Source: Prevotella sp. UBA2754
GTDB lineage: Bacteria; Bacteroidota; Bacteroidia; Bacteroidales; Bacteroidaceae
DNA: 64,000 nucleotides
Direction: 5' to 3'
Assembly (NCBI GenBank): GCA_002353295.1
Contig: DEJG01000022.1
Location: 147,727-211,726 of the forward strand
Shown here: positions 43,568 to 52,463 of the stretch, one piece after another
Numbering within the stretch: position 1 is the first letter of the stretch
Layout: each line of letters begins with the position of its first letter
Position numbers and translations under genes: made by a program
The notes under the pieces: model-generated
Told to the model about the DNA's origin: nothing
Seen by the model: only the letters and a program-made list of their open reading frames with translations
The model's database searches: none

Positions 43568-45079
43568 ATGTTTGAAAATCAACCCAAAGGACTTTTTGCA
43601 CTTGCCTTGGCTAATACGGGTGAGCGCTTTGGTTATTACACTATGTTGGCTGTGTTCGCCCTGTTCTTGCGTGCTAATTACGGACTGACACCAGGAACTG
43701 CCGGTATCATCTACAGCTCGTTTCTTATGTTCGTCTATTTCTTTCCGTTGTTTGGCGGAATGTTAGCTGACAAGTTTGGTTTTGGTCGTATGGTGACCAC
43801 AGGTATTATTATCATGTTCCTGGGGTATCTGCTATTGTCTGTGCCGCTGGGTGGTGATACCTTTGCGCTCTCAGTCATGTTAGTAGCATTGGTATCCATC
43901 GGGTTTGGTACAGGGCTTTTCAAAGGAAACCTGCAAGTGATGGTTGGCGATCTTTATAATGATCCACAATATAAAGATAAGCGTGATGCAGGTTTTTCTA
44001 TTTTCTATATGGCTATTAATATTGGTGCATTGTTTGCCCCAACTGCTGCTATCCGTATCATGGAGTGGGCACAGCAGAGTTTGGGTGTCAGTGAAAATGA
44101 TTCCTACCATTTTGCATTTGCAGTAGCCTGTGCGTCATTGATTCTGAGTATAGCTATCTATTATCTTTCACGCAGTACGTTTCGTCATGTGGAAGGAGGT
44201 ACTAAGAAAGCAGGTGTTGCAGATGAAGTTGACACACTGACACCAGCTGAAACCAAAGAGCGTCTTATAGCCTTGTTGCTGGTTTTCGGTGTTGTAGCTT
44301 TCTTCTGGATGTCATTCCATCAGAACGGACTCTCTCTTACCTATTTTGCTAATGAGTACACAGAGCAGTCGGCTGAAGGTATCAAGGCAATGGCTTTCAA
44401 TGTTTGGAATCTAGTAGCAATCATCTTTATCGTCTATGCTTGTTTCTCTATTTTTCAGGGTGAGACGACCAAGAACCGTGTTATTTCAGCATTGGTAATA
44501 TTGGCAGCTTTAGGCTTCTTGGCATATAATTTTGGTGCGTTAGATGGCAGTGTAGAAGTTAAGGCTCCCATCTTCCAACAATTCAATCCGTTCTATGTAG
44601 TAGCATTGACTCCCGTTTCTCTTGCCATTTTCGGTTGGTTGGCTTCCCGAAAGAAAGAACCCAAGGCGCCACGTAAGATAGCTTATGGTATGATAGTTGC
44701 TGCTGTGGCATTCTGTGTGATGATGTATGCTTCATTCATTTTGCCTACTCCTAACGAACAGGCAGCACTTGGTGATGCTGCTCCTCGTGTATCGTCTTAT
44801 TGGCTGATCCTTACCTACCTGATTCTGACCTTCGGAGAACTATTACTTTCTCCAATGGGAATCTCTTTTGTTTCCAAAGTAGCACCTCCCAAATATAAGG
44901 GCGCATGCATGGGTGGCTGGTTTGTATCTACAGCCATTGGTAATCAGTTAGTGATGGTAGGAGGTATCTTGTGGGGCGATTTGCCATTGTGGTCTGTATG
45001 GGCTGTATTTGCTGCTCTATGTGTATTGGCCGCTCTATTCATGTTCTCTATTATGAAACGACTTGAGAAAGTAAGTTGA
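43568..45079 (+). CDS. POT/PTR2 family proton:oligopeptide transporter
   Basis: A 503-residue membrane protein with about 13-14 helices. Family signatures: ANTGERFGYYTMLAVFALFLRANYG (ExxERFxYY-like), FPLFGGMLADKFGFGRMV, and FSIFYMAINIGALFAP (the PTR2 FYxxINxG motif). It imports di- and tripeptides with protons. Starts 6 bp after the barrel gene, consistent with an operon for outer and inner steps of nutrient uptake. Confidence 0.93.
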   Translation: MFENQPKGLFALALANTGERFGYYTMLAVFALFLRANYGLTPGTAGIIYSSFLMFVYFFPLFGGMLADKFGFGRMVTTGIIIMFLGYLLLSVPLGGDTFALSVMLVALVSIGFGTGLFKGNLQVMVGDLYNDPQYKDKRDAGFSIFYMAINIGALFAPTAAIRIMEWAQQSLGVSENDSYHFAFAVACASLILSIAIYYLSRSTFRHVEGGTKKAGVADEVDTLTPAETKERLIALLLVFGVVAFFWMSFHQNGLSLTYFANEYTEQSAEGIKAMAFNVWNLVAIIFIVYACFSIFQGETTKNRVISALVILAALGFLAYNFGALDGSVEVKAPIFQQFNPFYVVALTPVSLAIFGWLASRKKEPKAPRKIAYGMIVAAVAFCVMMYASFILPTPNEQAALGDAAPRVSSYWLILTYLILTFGELLLSPMGISFVSKVAPPKYKGACMGGWFVSTAIGNQLVMVGGILWGDLPLWSVWAVFAALCVLAALFMFSIMKRLEKVS

Positions 45080-45107
45080 AGAATTTGGTCTGCAGATTGA
45101 AACCGCG

Positions 45108-46508
45108 ATGTCCTTTATTCCTTTCCTTGTTCTCATCGTTCTGATATCGTGTTGCGTTGCCGTTTTTGGCAACGCAACATTGGATGGTGCGTCACAAGTT
45201 TCGGTGCTGACTGCTGCAGCAGTTAGTGTGTTAGTAGGTCATTTCACCAAACGATTATCATGGGAGAACTTAGAAAAGGAAATTTCTGAAAAGGTATCCA
45301 GTTGTGCATCGGCCATTATCATACTTTTGTTAATAGGTGCTATTGGTGGCACGTGGATGGTGTCGGGCATTGTTCCTACCATGATTTATTATGGCATGCA
45401 GATTATCCGTCCAGAAATTTTTCTTGTAAGTAGTAGTATCCTTTGTGCTTTGGTCAGTCTGATGATCGGTTCGTCGTGGACAACTGTTGCCACGATAGGA
45501 CTTGCTCTGATGGGTATAGGAAAAGCTCATGGCTTTGATGATGGATGGATAGCTGGTTCTATTATTACAGGAGCTTATTTCGGTGATAAGTTATCGCCGC
45601 TTTCTGATACTACAGTATTGGCCTCTAGTGTGTCAGGTACACCTCTGTTTACACATATTCGTTATATGCTCTATACAACAGTGCCGTCTTTTAGTATCTC
45701 GTTGACTATCTTCCTTATCGCCGGATTCACAATGAATGTGTCGGGAAGTGGTAATGTTGCAGAGTTTATGGAGGGCTTGGATCGTACTTTTGTTATTTCC
45801 CCATGGCTTCTTGTTGTTCCAGTTCTGACAGGTGTTATGATAGCGCGTCGCTGGCCTTCGATGGTAGTATTATTCCTTGCAATACTTTTGGCTGTTGTGG
45901 TTAGTTTGTTAGTACAAACATCTTTAGTTCATACAATCTCCGGTCATGAGAATGAGGGAATGATTGCCTCATATAAAGGAATGATGCGAGTTTGCTATGG
46001 AAATACTCAAATAGAAACTGGTGTCCCTATGCTTAATGAGTTAGTTCATACCAGTGGGATGGGAGGAATGATGCCTACTATCTGGCTAATTATTTGTGCT
46101 CAGACTTTTGGGGGTACACTGACAGCTACTGGTCAGTTGGAAGATTTTATGAAAATTGTGTTGAGATGGGCTCGGGGAACCGCCACGTTGGTAGCTTCTA
46201 CTGTAGGTACTGCTTTTTTCTGTAATGTTGCCCTTGCTGATCAGTATCTCTCCATTATGCTCAGCAGTCAGATGTTTAAGGAAACCTATTTTAAACGTGG
46301 TTACGAGTCGCGCTTATTAAGTCGTTCATGTGAAGATGGGGCTACAGTTACTTCTGTACTTATTCCTTGGAACACTTGTGGTCTTACACAGAGTACTGTT
46401 CTAGGCGTAGCCACTATTACATATTTACCTTATTGTTTCTTTAACATTCTCTCGCCCATTATCAGTATAGTGGTTGCTGCCATAGGATGGAAAATATTTA
46501 AGAAATGA
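45108..46508 (+). CDS. NhaC-type Na+/H+ antiporter
   Basis: A 466-residue membrane protein with about 11-12 helices. NhaC-family features: SLMIGSSWTTVATIGLALMGIGKAHGFDDGWIAGSIITGAYFGDKLSPLSDTTVLASSVSGTPLFTHIRYM, and later GGMMPTIWLIICAQTFGGTL, SRSCEDGATVTSVLIPWNTCG. It would expel sodium in exchange for protons. A perfect 12-bp hairpin lies in its first codons (45150-45179). Its stop overlaps the next ATG by 4 bp. Confidence 0.92.
   Translation: MSFIPFLVLIVLISCCVAVFGNATLDGASQVSVLTAAAVSVLVGHFTKRLSWENLEKEISEKVSSCASAIIILLLIGAIGGTWMVSGIVPTMIYYGMQIIRPEIFLVSSSILCALVSLMIGSSWTTVATIGLALMGIGKAHGFDDGWIAGSIITGAYFGDKLSPLSDTTVLASSVSGTPLFTHIRYMLYTTVPSFSISLTIFLIAGFTMNVSGSGNVAEFMEGLDRTFVISPWLLVVPVLTGVMIARRWPSMVVLFLAILLAVVVSLLVQTSLVHTISGHENEGMIASYKGMMRVCYGNTQIETGVPMLNELVHTSGMGGMMPTIWLIICAQTFGGTLTATGQLEDFMKIVLRWARGTATLVASTVGTAFFCNVALADQYLSIMLSSQMFKETYFKRGYESRLLSRSCEDGATVTSVLIPWNTCGLTQSTVLGVATITYLPYCFFNILSPIISIVVAAIGWKIFKK
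45150..45179 (+). promoter_or_regulatory. Strong hairpin in the 5' coding region of the NhaC gene
   Basis: TGTTGCGTTGCC (45150-45161) pairs perfectly with GGCAACGCAACA (45168-45179) around a GTTTTT loop, starting 42 nt after the start codon. It could influence translation or transcript stability; it may also be chance coding. Confidence 0.45.
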
Positions 46509-47455
46509 GATACCTTTTTCTTTTCATTACTTTACTTTTTCAAATTCCTTTGTCTGCACAGACATTAACATTGGTAGAACTGAATTGTGAGAACCTGTTT
46601 GATTGTTACGATGATTCTTTGAAACAGGATGAAGAATGGTTACCCACTTCTGTCCGGCGATGGACTCCCAAGCGGTATTGGCGAAAACAGAATCATATAG
46701 CTCAGGAAATTCTTTCCTGCCAACAAGAAGGTGTTCCCGATTTAGTTGCTCTTGTTGAAATAGAAAATGATTCTGTTTTGTCTCATTTGACACGTCATTC
46801 TCTTTTACGTCATGCACGCTATCAGTATCTGATGACAGAGTCGCCAGATGTTCGAGGTATAGATGTAGCCCTGCTATATCAACCTTTCACGTTTCGCCCT
46901 TTTTGTTATGAGACATATCGTATAACACCATTAGAAAATATGCGTCCAACGCGTGATATTCTTTACGTAGAAGGCGAGTTTATCAGTGGTGATACGTTAC
47001 ATATTTTTGTGGTTCATGCCCCTAGTCGTTTTGGAGGCGAGAAAGCCACCCGTCCAAATCGTCAGTTGATTGCTGATTGTTTAGTTGAGGCTATCAAGCA
47101 GTTGCCATCAGGTGCTAAAGTTATTATAGTTGGTGATTTTAATGACAGAGCAGATGATCCTGCCTTGAAATATTTGGAGCATCATTCTTTGGTAAATATT
47201 ACTCGTAATGCTACAGGTGGGCATGGCGCTAAATCTACTTATCGTTATCAAGGAGAGTGGGGTAGTATTGATCATATCTTTGTTAGTAAAGTGTTGCTTA
47301 ACTTTGTCGAACAAACATTTGTCAATGATGCTCCTTTTCTTGTGGAAGAAGATAAAAAGTACGGAGGAGTCAAACCCCTCCGCACTTATATTGGTCCACG
47401 TTACCAACTAGGATTCAGCGATCATTTGCCATTGGTAGCACGTTTCCGATTTTGA
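46505..47455 (+). CDS. Exported endonuclease/exonuclease/phosphatase family protein
   Basis: A 316-residue protein with a signal peptide (MRYLFLFITLLFQIPLSAQ). EEP-fold motifs: LVELNCENLFD, VALVEIENDSVL (metal Glu), VVHAPSRFGG, VIIVGDFNDRADDP (catalytic D-x-N) and the C-terminal GFSDHLPLVARF (SDH motif). Substrate could be nucleic acid or a phosphodiester/phospholipid. Last gene of the LysM-POT-NhaC run; one base separates its stop from the stop of the convergent MFS gene. Confidence 0.88.
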   Translation: MRYLFLFITLLFQIPLSAQTLTLVELNCENLFDCYDDSLKQDEEWLPTSVRRWTPKRYWRKQNHIAQEILSCQQEGVPDLVALVEIENDSVLSHLTRHSLLRHARYQYLMTESPDVRGIDVALLYQPFTFRPFCYETYRITPLENMRPTRDILYVEGEFISGDTLHIFVVHAPSRFGGEKATRPNRQLIADCLVEAIKQLPSGAKVIIVGDFNDRADDPALKYLEHHSLVNITRNATGGHGAKSTYRYQGEWGSIDHIFVSKVLLNFVEQTFVNDAPFLVEEDKKYGGVKPLRTYIGPRYQLGFSDHLPLVARFRF

Positions 47456-47456
47456 A

Positions 47457-49076
47457 TTATTTAATGTTAGGTTCTTCGAGACCGATGCCCTTTCTCTTGT
47501 CGACAGCCTTGAGGACGAAGCCCAATAAAAGGGCGGCAACACCGAGACAGGCGAGCATGACAAGTGGAGCTGTATAGTCTAGCTCAGTAGCACTGACTCC
47601 TTCTGGGTTAGTTGCATCAAGCACTTTACCAATCAGTAAAGGAAATAGCCATAGGCCAATATTTTGGATCCAGAATATCAGTGCATAGGCCGAACCAATC
47701 ACTTTGGCATCCACAAGTTTGGGAACACTGGGCCACAGTGAAGCAGGTACCAAAGAGAACGATGCGCCTAATACTAAAATAGTGGCATAGGCAATGATGA
47801 CTCCACCGACAGCACTACCTTTGAATAAAGGTAGGATGAAGGCAAAGGTCAGATGACAGCCGATTAGAAGCAAAGAGCCTAATATCAACATTGATACTGC
47901 CTTGCCGTGGTTGTCAAGATAGTTACCTAAAATTGGTGTAATCAATACTGCTAGCAGTGGGAATACAGCAAAGATACTCTCTGCAGTTTGTCGCATAAAG
48001 CCCATATAGCAGTAAGTAATAAGAGCGATGATAGAGATGCCTAAGAAACAGTATCTTTTAGTGTTGGACTTCTGGAAATTTGAAGCAAAACCTGTTGCGG
48101 CAACGATCAACATAATGGCATACTGTACAATTGTGACAGAAGGACTGGCCCAGAAAGAATCAGAAGCAGGCTCTGTCAGGGTTAGGTTGCACTGAAGCAT
48201 ATTGACGGCATATTTCTGGAAGGGGAAAATGGCACTATAATATAGTACACAAAGCAAAGCTACAAGCCAGAAACCGCTGTCGCTAAGAATTTTTCCAATA
48301 TCGCTAACTTTAAAGGGATCGTCTTTCTCTTCTGCCTCACCAGTTTGTGTGTCGAGCTTCTTGTCCATAAAGAAATAGACAATAGTCATGATGACAGCGA
48401 TGCACATTAGAACGACGCCAAAGGCAACAGAACGGCTGACACTTACTTCACCACCAAAACGAGCAAAGAACGGTGAGAAAATCATGCAGGTAGCTACACC
48501 GAGGCGTGCAAGTGCCATTTCAGATCCCATTGCCAATGCCATTTCACGTCCTTTGAACCATTTCACGATACCGCGAGATACCGTGATACCTGCCATTTCA
48601 CAACCGCAGCCGAAAATCATGAAGCCACAAGCTGCAAATTTTGCAGAGGCAGGCATTCCTTGATAGAATGGTGATACACCTAACTCGTCGAAGACAGGGA
48701 TGTAATTGAGGTTGTTGTTAAACCATGATTCCAATTCGCTACCCATGAACGATTCGCTGACCGCATACCATTTGACACATGCTCCGATAAGCATGACAAT
48801 GGTAGACAACAGCATCGTGAAACGAACACCCATTTTGTCGAGGATGATACCTGCAAAGATGAGGAAGAAAACAAATACATTGAGGAATACCTCTGCGCCC
48901 TGCATTGTACCAAAGGCGGTAGAGTCCCAACCACGAGTCTCTTGCATGAGGTCTTTGATGGGTGAGAGAATGTCCATGAAGATGTAGCTACAGAACATGG
49001 CGAGAGCCAGCAGTAGCAAGGCTGTCCACCGCATAGCGGCAGAGTCTCTTAATGTTTTTTGAATTGATTCAGTCAT
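47457..49076 (-). CDS. Major facilitator superfamily transporter
   Basis: A 539-residue protein with 12 or more helices and MFS features, for example GTMQGAEVFLNVFVFFLIFAGIILDKMGVRFTMLL (loop 2-3 motif) and RGIVKWFKGREMALAMGSEMALARLG. A cytoplasmic loop with AEEKDDPFKVSDIGKIL separates the two halves. Substrate not predictable from sequence alone. It starts 42 bp after the PBP-like gene stop and may share its transcript. Confidence 0.87.
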   Translation of the reverse strand: MTESIQKTLRDSAAMRWTALLLLALAMFCSYIFMDILSPIKDLMQETRGWDSTAFGTMQGAEVFLNVFVFFLIFAGIILDKMGVRFTMLLSTIVMLIGACVKWYAVSESFMGSELESWFNNNLNYIPVFDELGVSPFYQGMPASAKFAACGFMIFGCGCEMAGITVSRGIVKWFKGREMALAMGSEMALARLGVATCMIFSPFFARFGGEVSVSRSVAFGVVLMCIAVIMTIVYFFMDKKLDTQTGEAEEKDDPFKVSDIGKILSDSGFWLVALLCVLYYSAIFPFQKYAVNMLQCNLTLTEPASDSFWASPSVTIVQYAIMLIVAATGFASNFQKSNTKRYCFLGISIIALITYCYMGFMRQTAESIFAVFPLLAVLITPILGNYLDNHGKAVSMLILGSLLLIGCHLTFAFILPLFKGSAVGGVIIAYATILVLGASFSLVPASLWPSVPKLVDAKVIGSAYALIFWIQNIGLWLFPLLIGKVLDATNPEGVSATELDYTAPLVMLACLGVAALLLGFVLKAVDKRKGIGLEEPNIK

Positions 49077-49118
49077 GTTATTATTCTTTTTTGTCGATTT
49101 CGTTATATCGTTATCATG

Positions 49119-50228
49119 TTATTTTGATGTTTTCTTGGCGGAAAGCATCTTCGCTTTGGCTTCAGATTGTGAGGAAAGTTTTCCTTTGAGATACTGTTCT
49201 ATGATAAGCCCTGCTATAGGGGCAGCCATATCAGAACCGAATCCTCCATGTTCGATATATACACTGATGGCAATTTTCGGCTCATTCATAGGTGCAAAAC
49301 CGATAAATGCCGAGTGGTCTGTACCAGGGTTCTCTACTGTTCCCGTCTTGCCACAGATAGGATAGGAGGTGCGCAGACAGGTGGCAGTACCTTTTTCAAC
49401 AGCCAGTCTCATACCTTCTATTACAGGGGAATATACGGATGCATCAACCTTAGTATGTCTGCGTGTGAGATATCGTTTGTTTTTAGTATCTTTATGGATA
49501 TGAGGTATGTAAAACCATCCGCGATTTGCTATAGTGACTGCCAGATTACAGAGTTGTAGAGGCGTGAGGGTGACGTCTCCCTGTCCCATACCAGCCCACC
49601 AGATGGTTTTGCCATCCCAACCGTTCTTATAACGACGGTTAAGATAATCAGCTCCAGCCAGAAGACCTCCCTGTTCGCCAGGAATATCGATATGCATCGG
49701 ACCACCTAACCCCATACTCTGCATATAGCTGCGCCAGGTGGTGATGGCTTCTTCTTTGTTTTCGTAGATGAAATTGTCGTTAATCATCTGAGCAAAAGTA
49801 ACGAGAAACCAAGAGTTACAACTTTGTGCAAGGGCATCTCTTAATTTGAGTGGTGAACGATGCTGATGACAGCCCACACGGATGTTCCCGTCAATGAATC
49901 CCTTGTTACAGTCTACTGTTGTCTCTGTAGTGACAATGCCTTCTGAGAGTAAAGTAAGAGCCTGTGCGGTCTTAAAAGTAGAGCCAGGAGCCTGTGGCTT
50001 TCCGATAGCCTGACGTACATCGAACCCCTTGGGGGTGTTAGTGGCTATACAGAGTATCTCACCGTTAGCAGGGTTGATAGCCACAATACTACCTGTCTTA
50101 CCCTGTAGCAGACGATTGCCCAGCTGTTGCAGCAATGGACGCAGCGTCAGTGAACCGTCAGTAGGCAGAGCCTGCCCATAGAGGTAAAAAGGTAAAAAGG
50201 TAAAAAGGAAAAAAAGTAAATTTTTCAT
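49119..50228 (-). CDS. Short penicillin-binding transpeptidase (PBP2-like, no pedestal domain)
   Basis: A 369-residue exported protein consisting essentially of a transpeptidase domain. All three active-site motifs are intact: S83-TF-K86 (PGSTFK), S136-C-N138 (AQSCNSWF) and K294-T-G296 (CGKTGT). The surrounding VAINPANGEILCIATNT and GQGDVTLTPLQLCNLAVTIANRG resemble PBP2/MrdA, but the usual 250-residue N-terminal dimer/pedestal domain is missing. A TTG at 50240 is in frame but ATG 50228 starts the signal peptide. An 8-bp tandem repeat lies inside the signal-peptide codons. Confidence 0.87.
   Translation of the reverse strand: MKNLLFFLFTFLPFYLYGQALPTDGSLTLRPLLQQLGNRLLQGKTGSIVAINPANGEILCIATNTPKGFDVRQAIGKPQAPGSTFKTAQALTLLSEGIVTTETTVDCNKGFIDGNIRVGCHQHRSPLKLRDALAQSCNSWFLVTFAQMINDNFIYENKEEAITTWRSYMQSMGLGGPMHIDIPGEQGGLLAGADYLNRRYKNGWDGKTIWWAGMGQGDVTLTPLQLCNLAVTIANRGWFYIPHIHKDTKNKRYLTRRHTKVDASVYSPVIEGMRLAVEKGTATCLRTSYPICGKTGTVENPGTDHSAFIGFAPMNEPKIAISVYIEHGGFGSDMAAPIAGLIIEQYLKGKLSSQSEAKAKMLSAKKTSK
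50185..50208 (-). repeat. 8-bp tandem repeat in the signal-peptide codons of the PBP gene
   Basis: Three perfect copies of TAAAAAGG (coding strand CCTTTTTA), with a degenerate fourth at 50209-50216. The unit length is not a multiple of three, so gain or loss of one copy would shift the reading frame. Confidence 0.85.
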
Positions 50229-50290
50229 TCTTTTAGTCAAGCTTCGCTCTTTGTAAAAGCGACTTTGTCGATTACTTCACTCTTCACTTT

Positions 50291-52453
50291 TCACTTCTTC
50301 AGCCATCTGTCTAGGAAGTCAAAGAATGTTCTCTGCCAAAGCACGCCATTCTGTGGTTTCAACACCCAGTGGTTCTCATCTGGGAAGATGAGAAGCTCTG
50401 CAGGTAATCCCTTCATGCGTGCTGCATTGAAAGCAGCCATGCCTTGTGTATAGTTGATGCGATAGTCTTTTTCACCATGGATACAAAGGATAGGAGTGTC
50501 CCAATTTTCAACATATTTATGAGGTGAGTCGTGATAAGTCTTTTTGGCATTAGGCATCTGTGGGCGGTGCCAATAAGCCTCATCATATTCCCAATTGGAG
50601 AACCAATTCTCTTCTGTTTCCAAGTACATTGCGGCAAGGTTGAAAGCACCATCATGAGAGATGAAAGCCTTGAATCGCTTGTCATGATGGCCAGCGAGAT
50701 AGTAGACGCTGAAACCACCGAATGAAGCTCCGACAGCACCCAGGCGGTCTTTATCAACAAAGGGAAGGTTTTCTGCTGCGTCATCTATAGCAGCTAGATA
50801 GTCAGCCATACACTGTCCTGTCCAGTCGCCAGAGATTTCCTCTTTCCATTCTTGTCCGAAGCCTGGCAAGCCGTGGCGGTTAGGTGCCACTACAACATAG
50901 CCGTTGGCAGCCATTATTTGGAAGTTCCATCGATAGCTCCAGAACTGGCTGACGGGGCTCTGTGGTCCGCCTTCGCAGAAGAGTAGGGTGGGATATTTTT
51001 TGCCCTCCTGGTAGTTGGCAGGTAATACAATCCATACCAGCTCTTCCTTACCATCGGTTGTCTTTACCCACCGCTGCTGTACTTTACCAAACGTCAGCTG
51101 GTCGAGGATATGTTTGTTCTCAAAAGAAATCTGTTCAATTTTGGTTTTCTGAATGCTCTTGTCAGGAGTCACCATATAGATATCGGTAGGAGTGCTGAGA
51201 CTCTGGCGGGTGGCAAGGATACGTTTGCCGTCGTTGGCGAGTTGCAGGCTGGTCCAGTCATCCCATGTCTCAGTCAATTGCTTCACTTCACCCTTCCAAT
51301 TGACACTATACATGTTATTGCAGCCATGCCATACGCTGAGGAAATACAATTGAGCAGCTTTTTCTTTCTGTGGAGCCCAGCAGAAAGCCTCAACATCACT
51401 CTTCCAATTGATATAGCGTTTCAGACCTGTTGCCATTTCGTAGATGCACAGACGATTGAGGTCGGCCTCATATCCATCGTGCTCCATTGACTGCCAAGCT
51501 ATATATTTACCATCAGGAGAGAACTGTGGGTTCTGGTCGTAGCCCACGTTGTTTTTCAGATTTTCAGGAGCATTCACAGCCTGAATCTTCAGTGTGCGTG
51601 TGGGATCGTTCTTTGGAGCCACATAGTCGGCGGGCTTACATAGATTAGTTGTCTTGCGCGTATCTATATTATATAGGAAGATGTCGGAATCGGTAGAAAT
51701 AGAGTATTCCAGTCCAATCTTTTTACGACAGGTATAGGCGATGGTTCTGGAGTCAGGGCTCCAAGTTAATTGCTCGATACCTCCGAAGGGTTCCATAGGA
51801 CATTCGTATGGTTCCCCCTCCAGAATGTCGATAGCATCTGTGGCGATACCATCACCACTTACCGAACAGACATAGGGATGCTGAATGCTTTCCACATAAT
51901 GATCCCAATGGCGATACATCAGGTCAGTGACGCGGCGACCTGTAGCTTTAGGCAGATCATCTGGATTTTTCTTGATGATTTCATGGAAGGGGATGGACTT
52001 GAGGATAATCACCTTCTTTCGGTCAGGTGAGAACTTAAACCCTTCAGCCTTCCCTTCAGCCTTGGAAATTTGTTTGCGGTCCGAACCTTCTGCTTTCATC
52101 GTCCATATTTCGCCACCAGAAAGATAGGCGATAGTTTGTTCATCAAGCCACGTAGGGTCAGTCTCGTTCTTACTACTGGTAGTCAGTTGGCGATTGTTTT
52201 TCCCATCAGCATCCATGATGCATATCACCTGATGACTTTTATTAGCCTTCACGCTATAGTAGCCTACTTGATAAACCACCTGTTTGCCATTAGGAGAAGC
52301 TTCAACAGTGCCAATACGTCCCATGGCCCAGAGAGCTTCAGGGGTCATCATGCGACTTTTCAATTTGATGTTACTTTTTCCGATATTCACTTCTTGTGCT
52401 TCAGTTGTTAAAGTAGCCAGTGCGACTAAAAGGCTGAAAAGAACTTTTTTCAT
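50291..52453 (-). CDS. S9 family (prolyl oligopeptidase/DPP-like) secreted peptidase
   Basis: A 720-residue exported protein (signal ending TTEAQE). The N-terminal two thirds form a beta-propeller with PD40-like repeats (FSPDRKKV, WSPDSRTIAY, FSPDGKYIAW); the C-terminal alpha/beta hydrolase has GASFGGFSVYY (nucleophile Ser near residue 570), the downstream Asp region HGEKDYRI, and the catalytic His in FPDENHWV. Such enzymes clip dipeptides or short peptides in the periplasm. It begins 10 bp after the DUF1846 stop. Confidence 0.92.
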   Translation of the reverse strand: MKKVLFSLLVALATLTTEAQEVNIGKSNIKLKSRMMTPEALWAMGRIGTVEASPNGKQVVYQVGYYSVKANKSHQVICIMDADGKNNRQLTTSSKNETDPTWLDEQTIAYLSGGEIWTMKAEGSDRKQISKAEGKAEGFKFSPDRKKVIILKSIPFHEIIKKNPDDLPKATGRRVTDLMYRHWDHYVESIQHPYVCSVSGDGIATDAIDILEGEPYECPMEPFGGIEQLTWSPDSRTIAYTCRKKIGLEYSISTDSDIFLYNIDTRKTTNLCKPADYVAPKNDPTRTLKIQAVNAPENLKNNVGYDQNPQFSPDGKYIAWQSMEHDGYEADLNRLCIYEMATGLKRYINWKSDVEAFCWAPQKEKAAQLYFLSVWHGCNNMYSVNWKGEVKQLTETWDDWTSLQLANDGKRILATRQSLSTPTDIYMVTPDKSIQKTKIEQISFENKHILDQLTFGKVQQRWVKTTDGKEELVWIVLPANYQEGKKYPTLLFCEGGPQSPVSQFWSYRWNFQIMAANGYVVVAPNRHGLPGFGQEWKEEISGDWTGQCMADYLAAIDDAAENLPFVDKDRLGAVGASFGGFSVYYLAGHHDKRFKAFISHDGAFNLAAMYLETEENWFSNWEYDEAYWHRPQMPNAKKTYHDSPHKYVENWDTPILCIHGEKDYRINYTQGMAAFNAARMKGLPAELLIFPDENHWVLKPQNGVLWQRTFFDFLDRWLKK

Positions 52454-52463
52454 AGTGTAGTAT

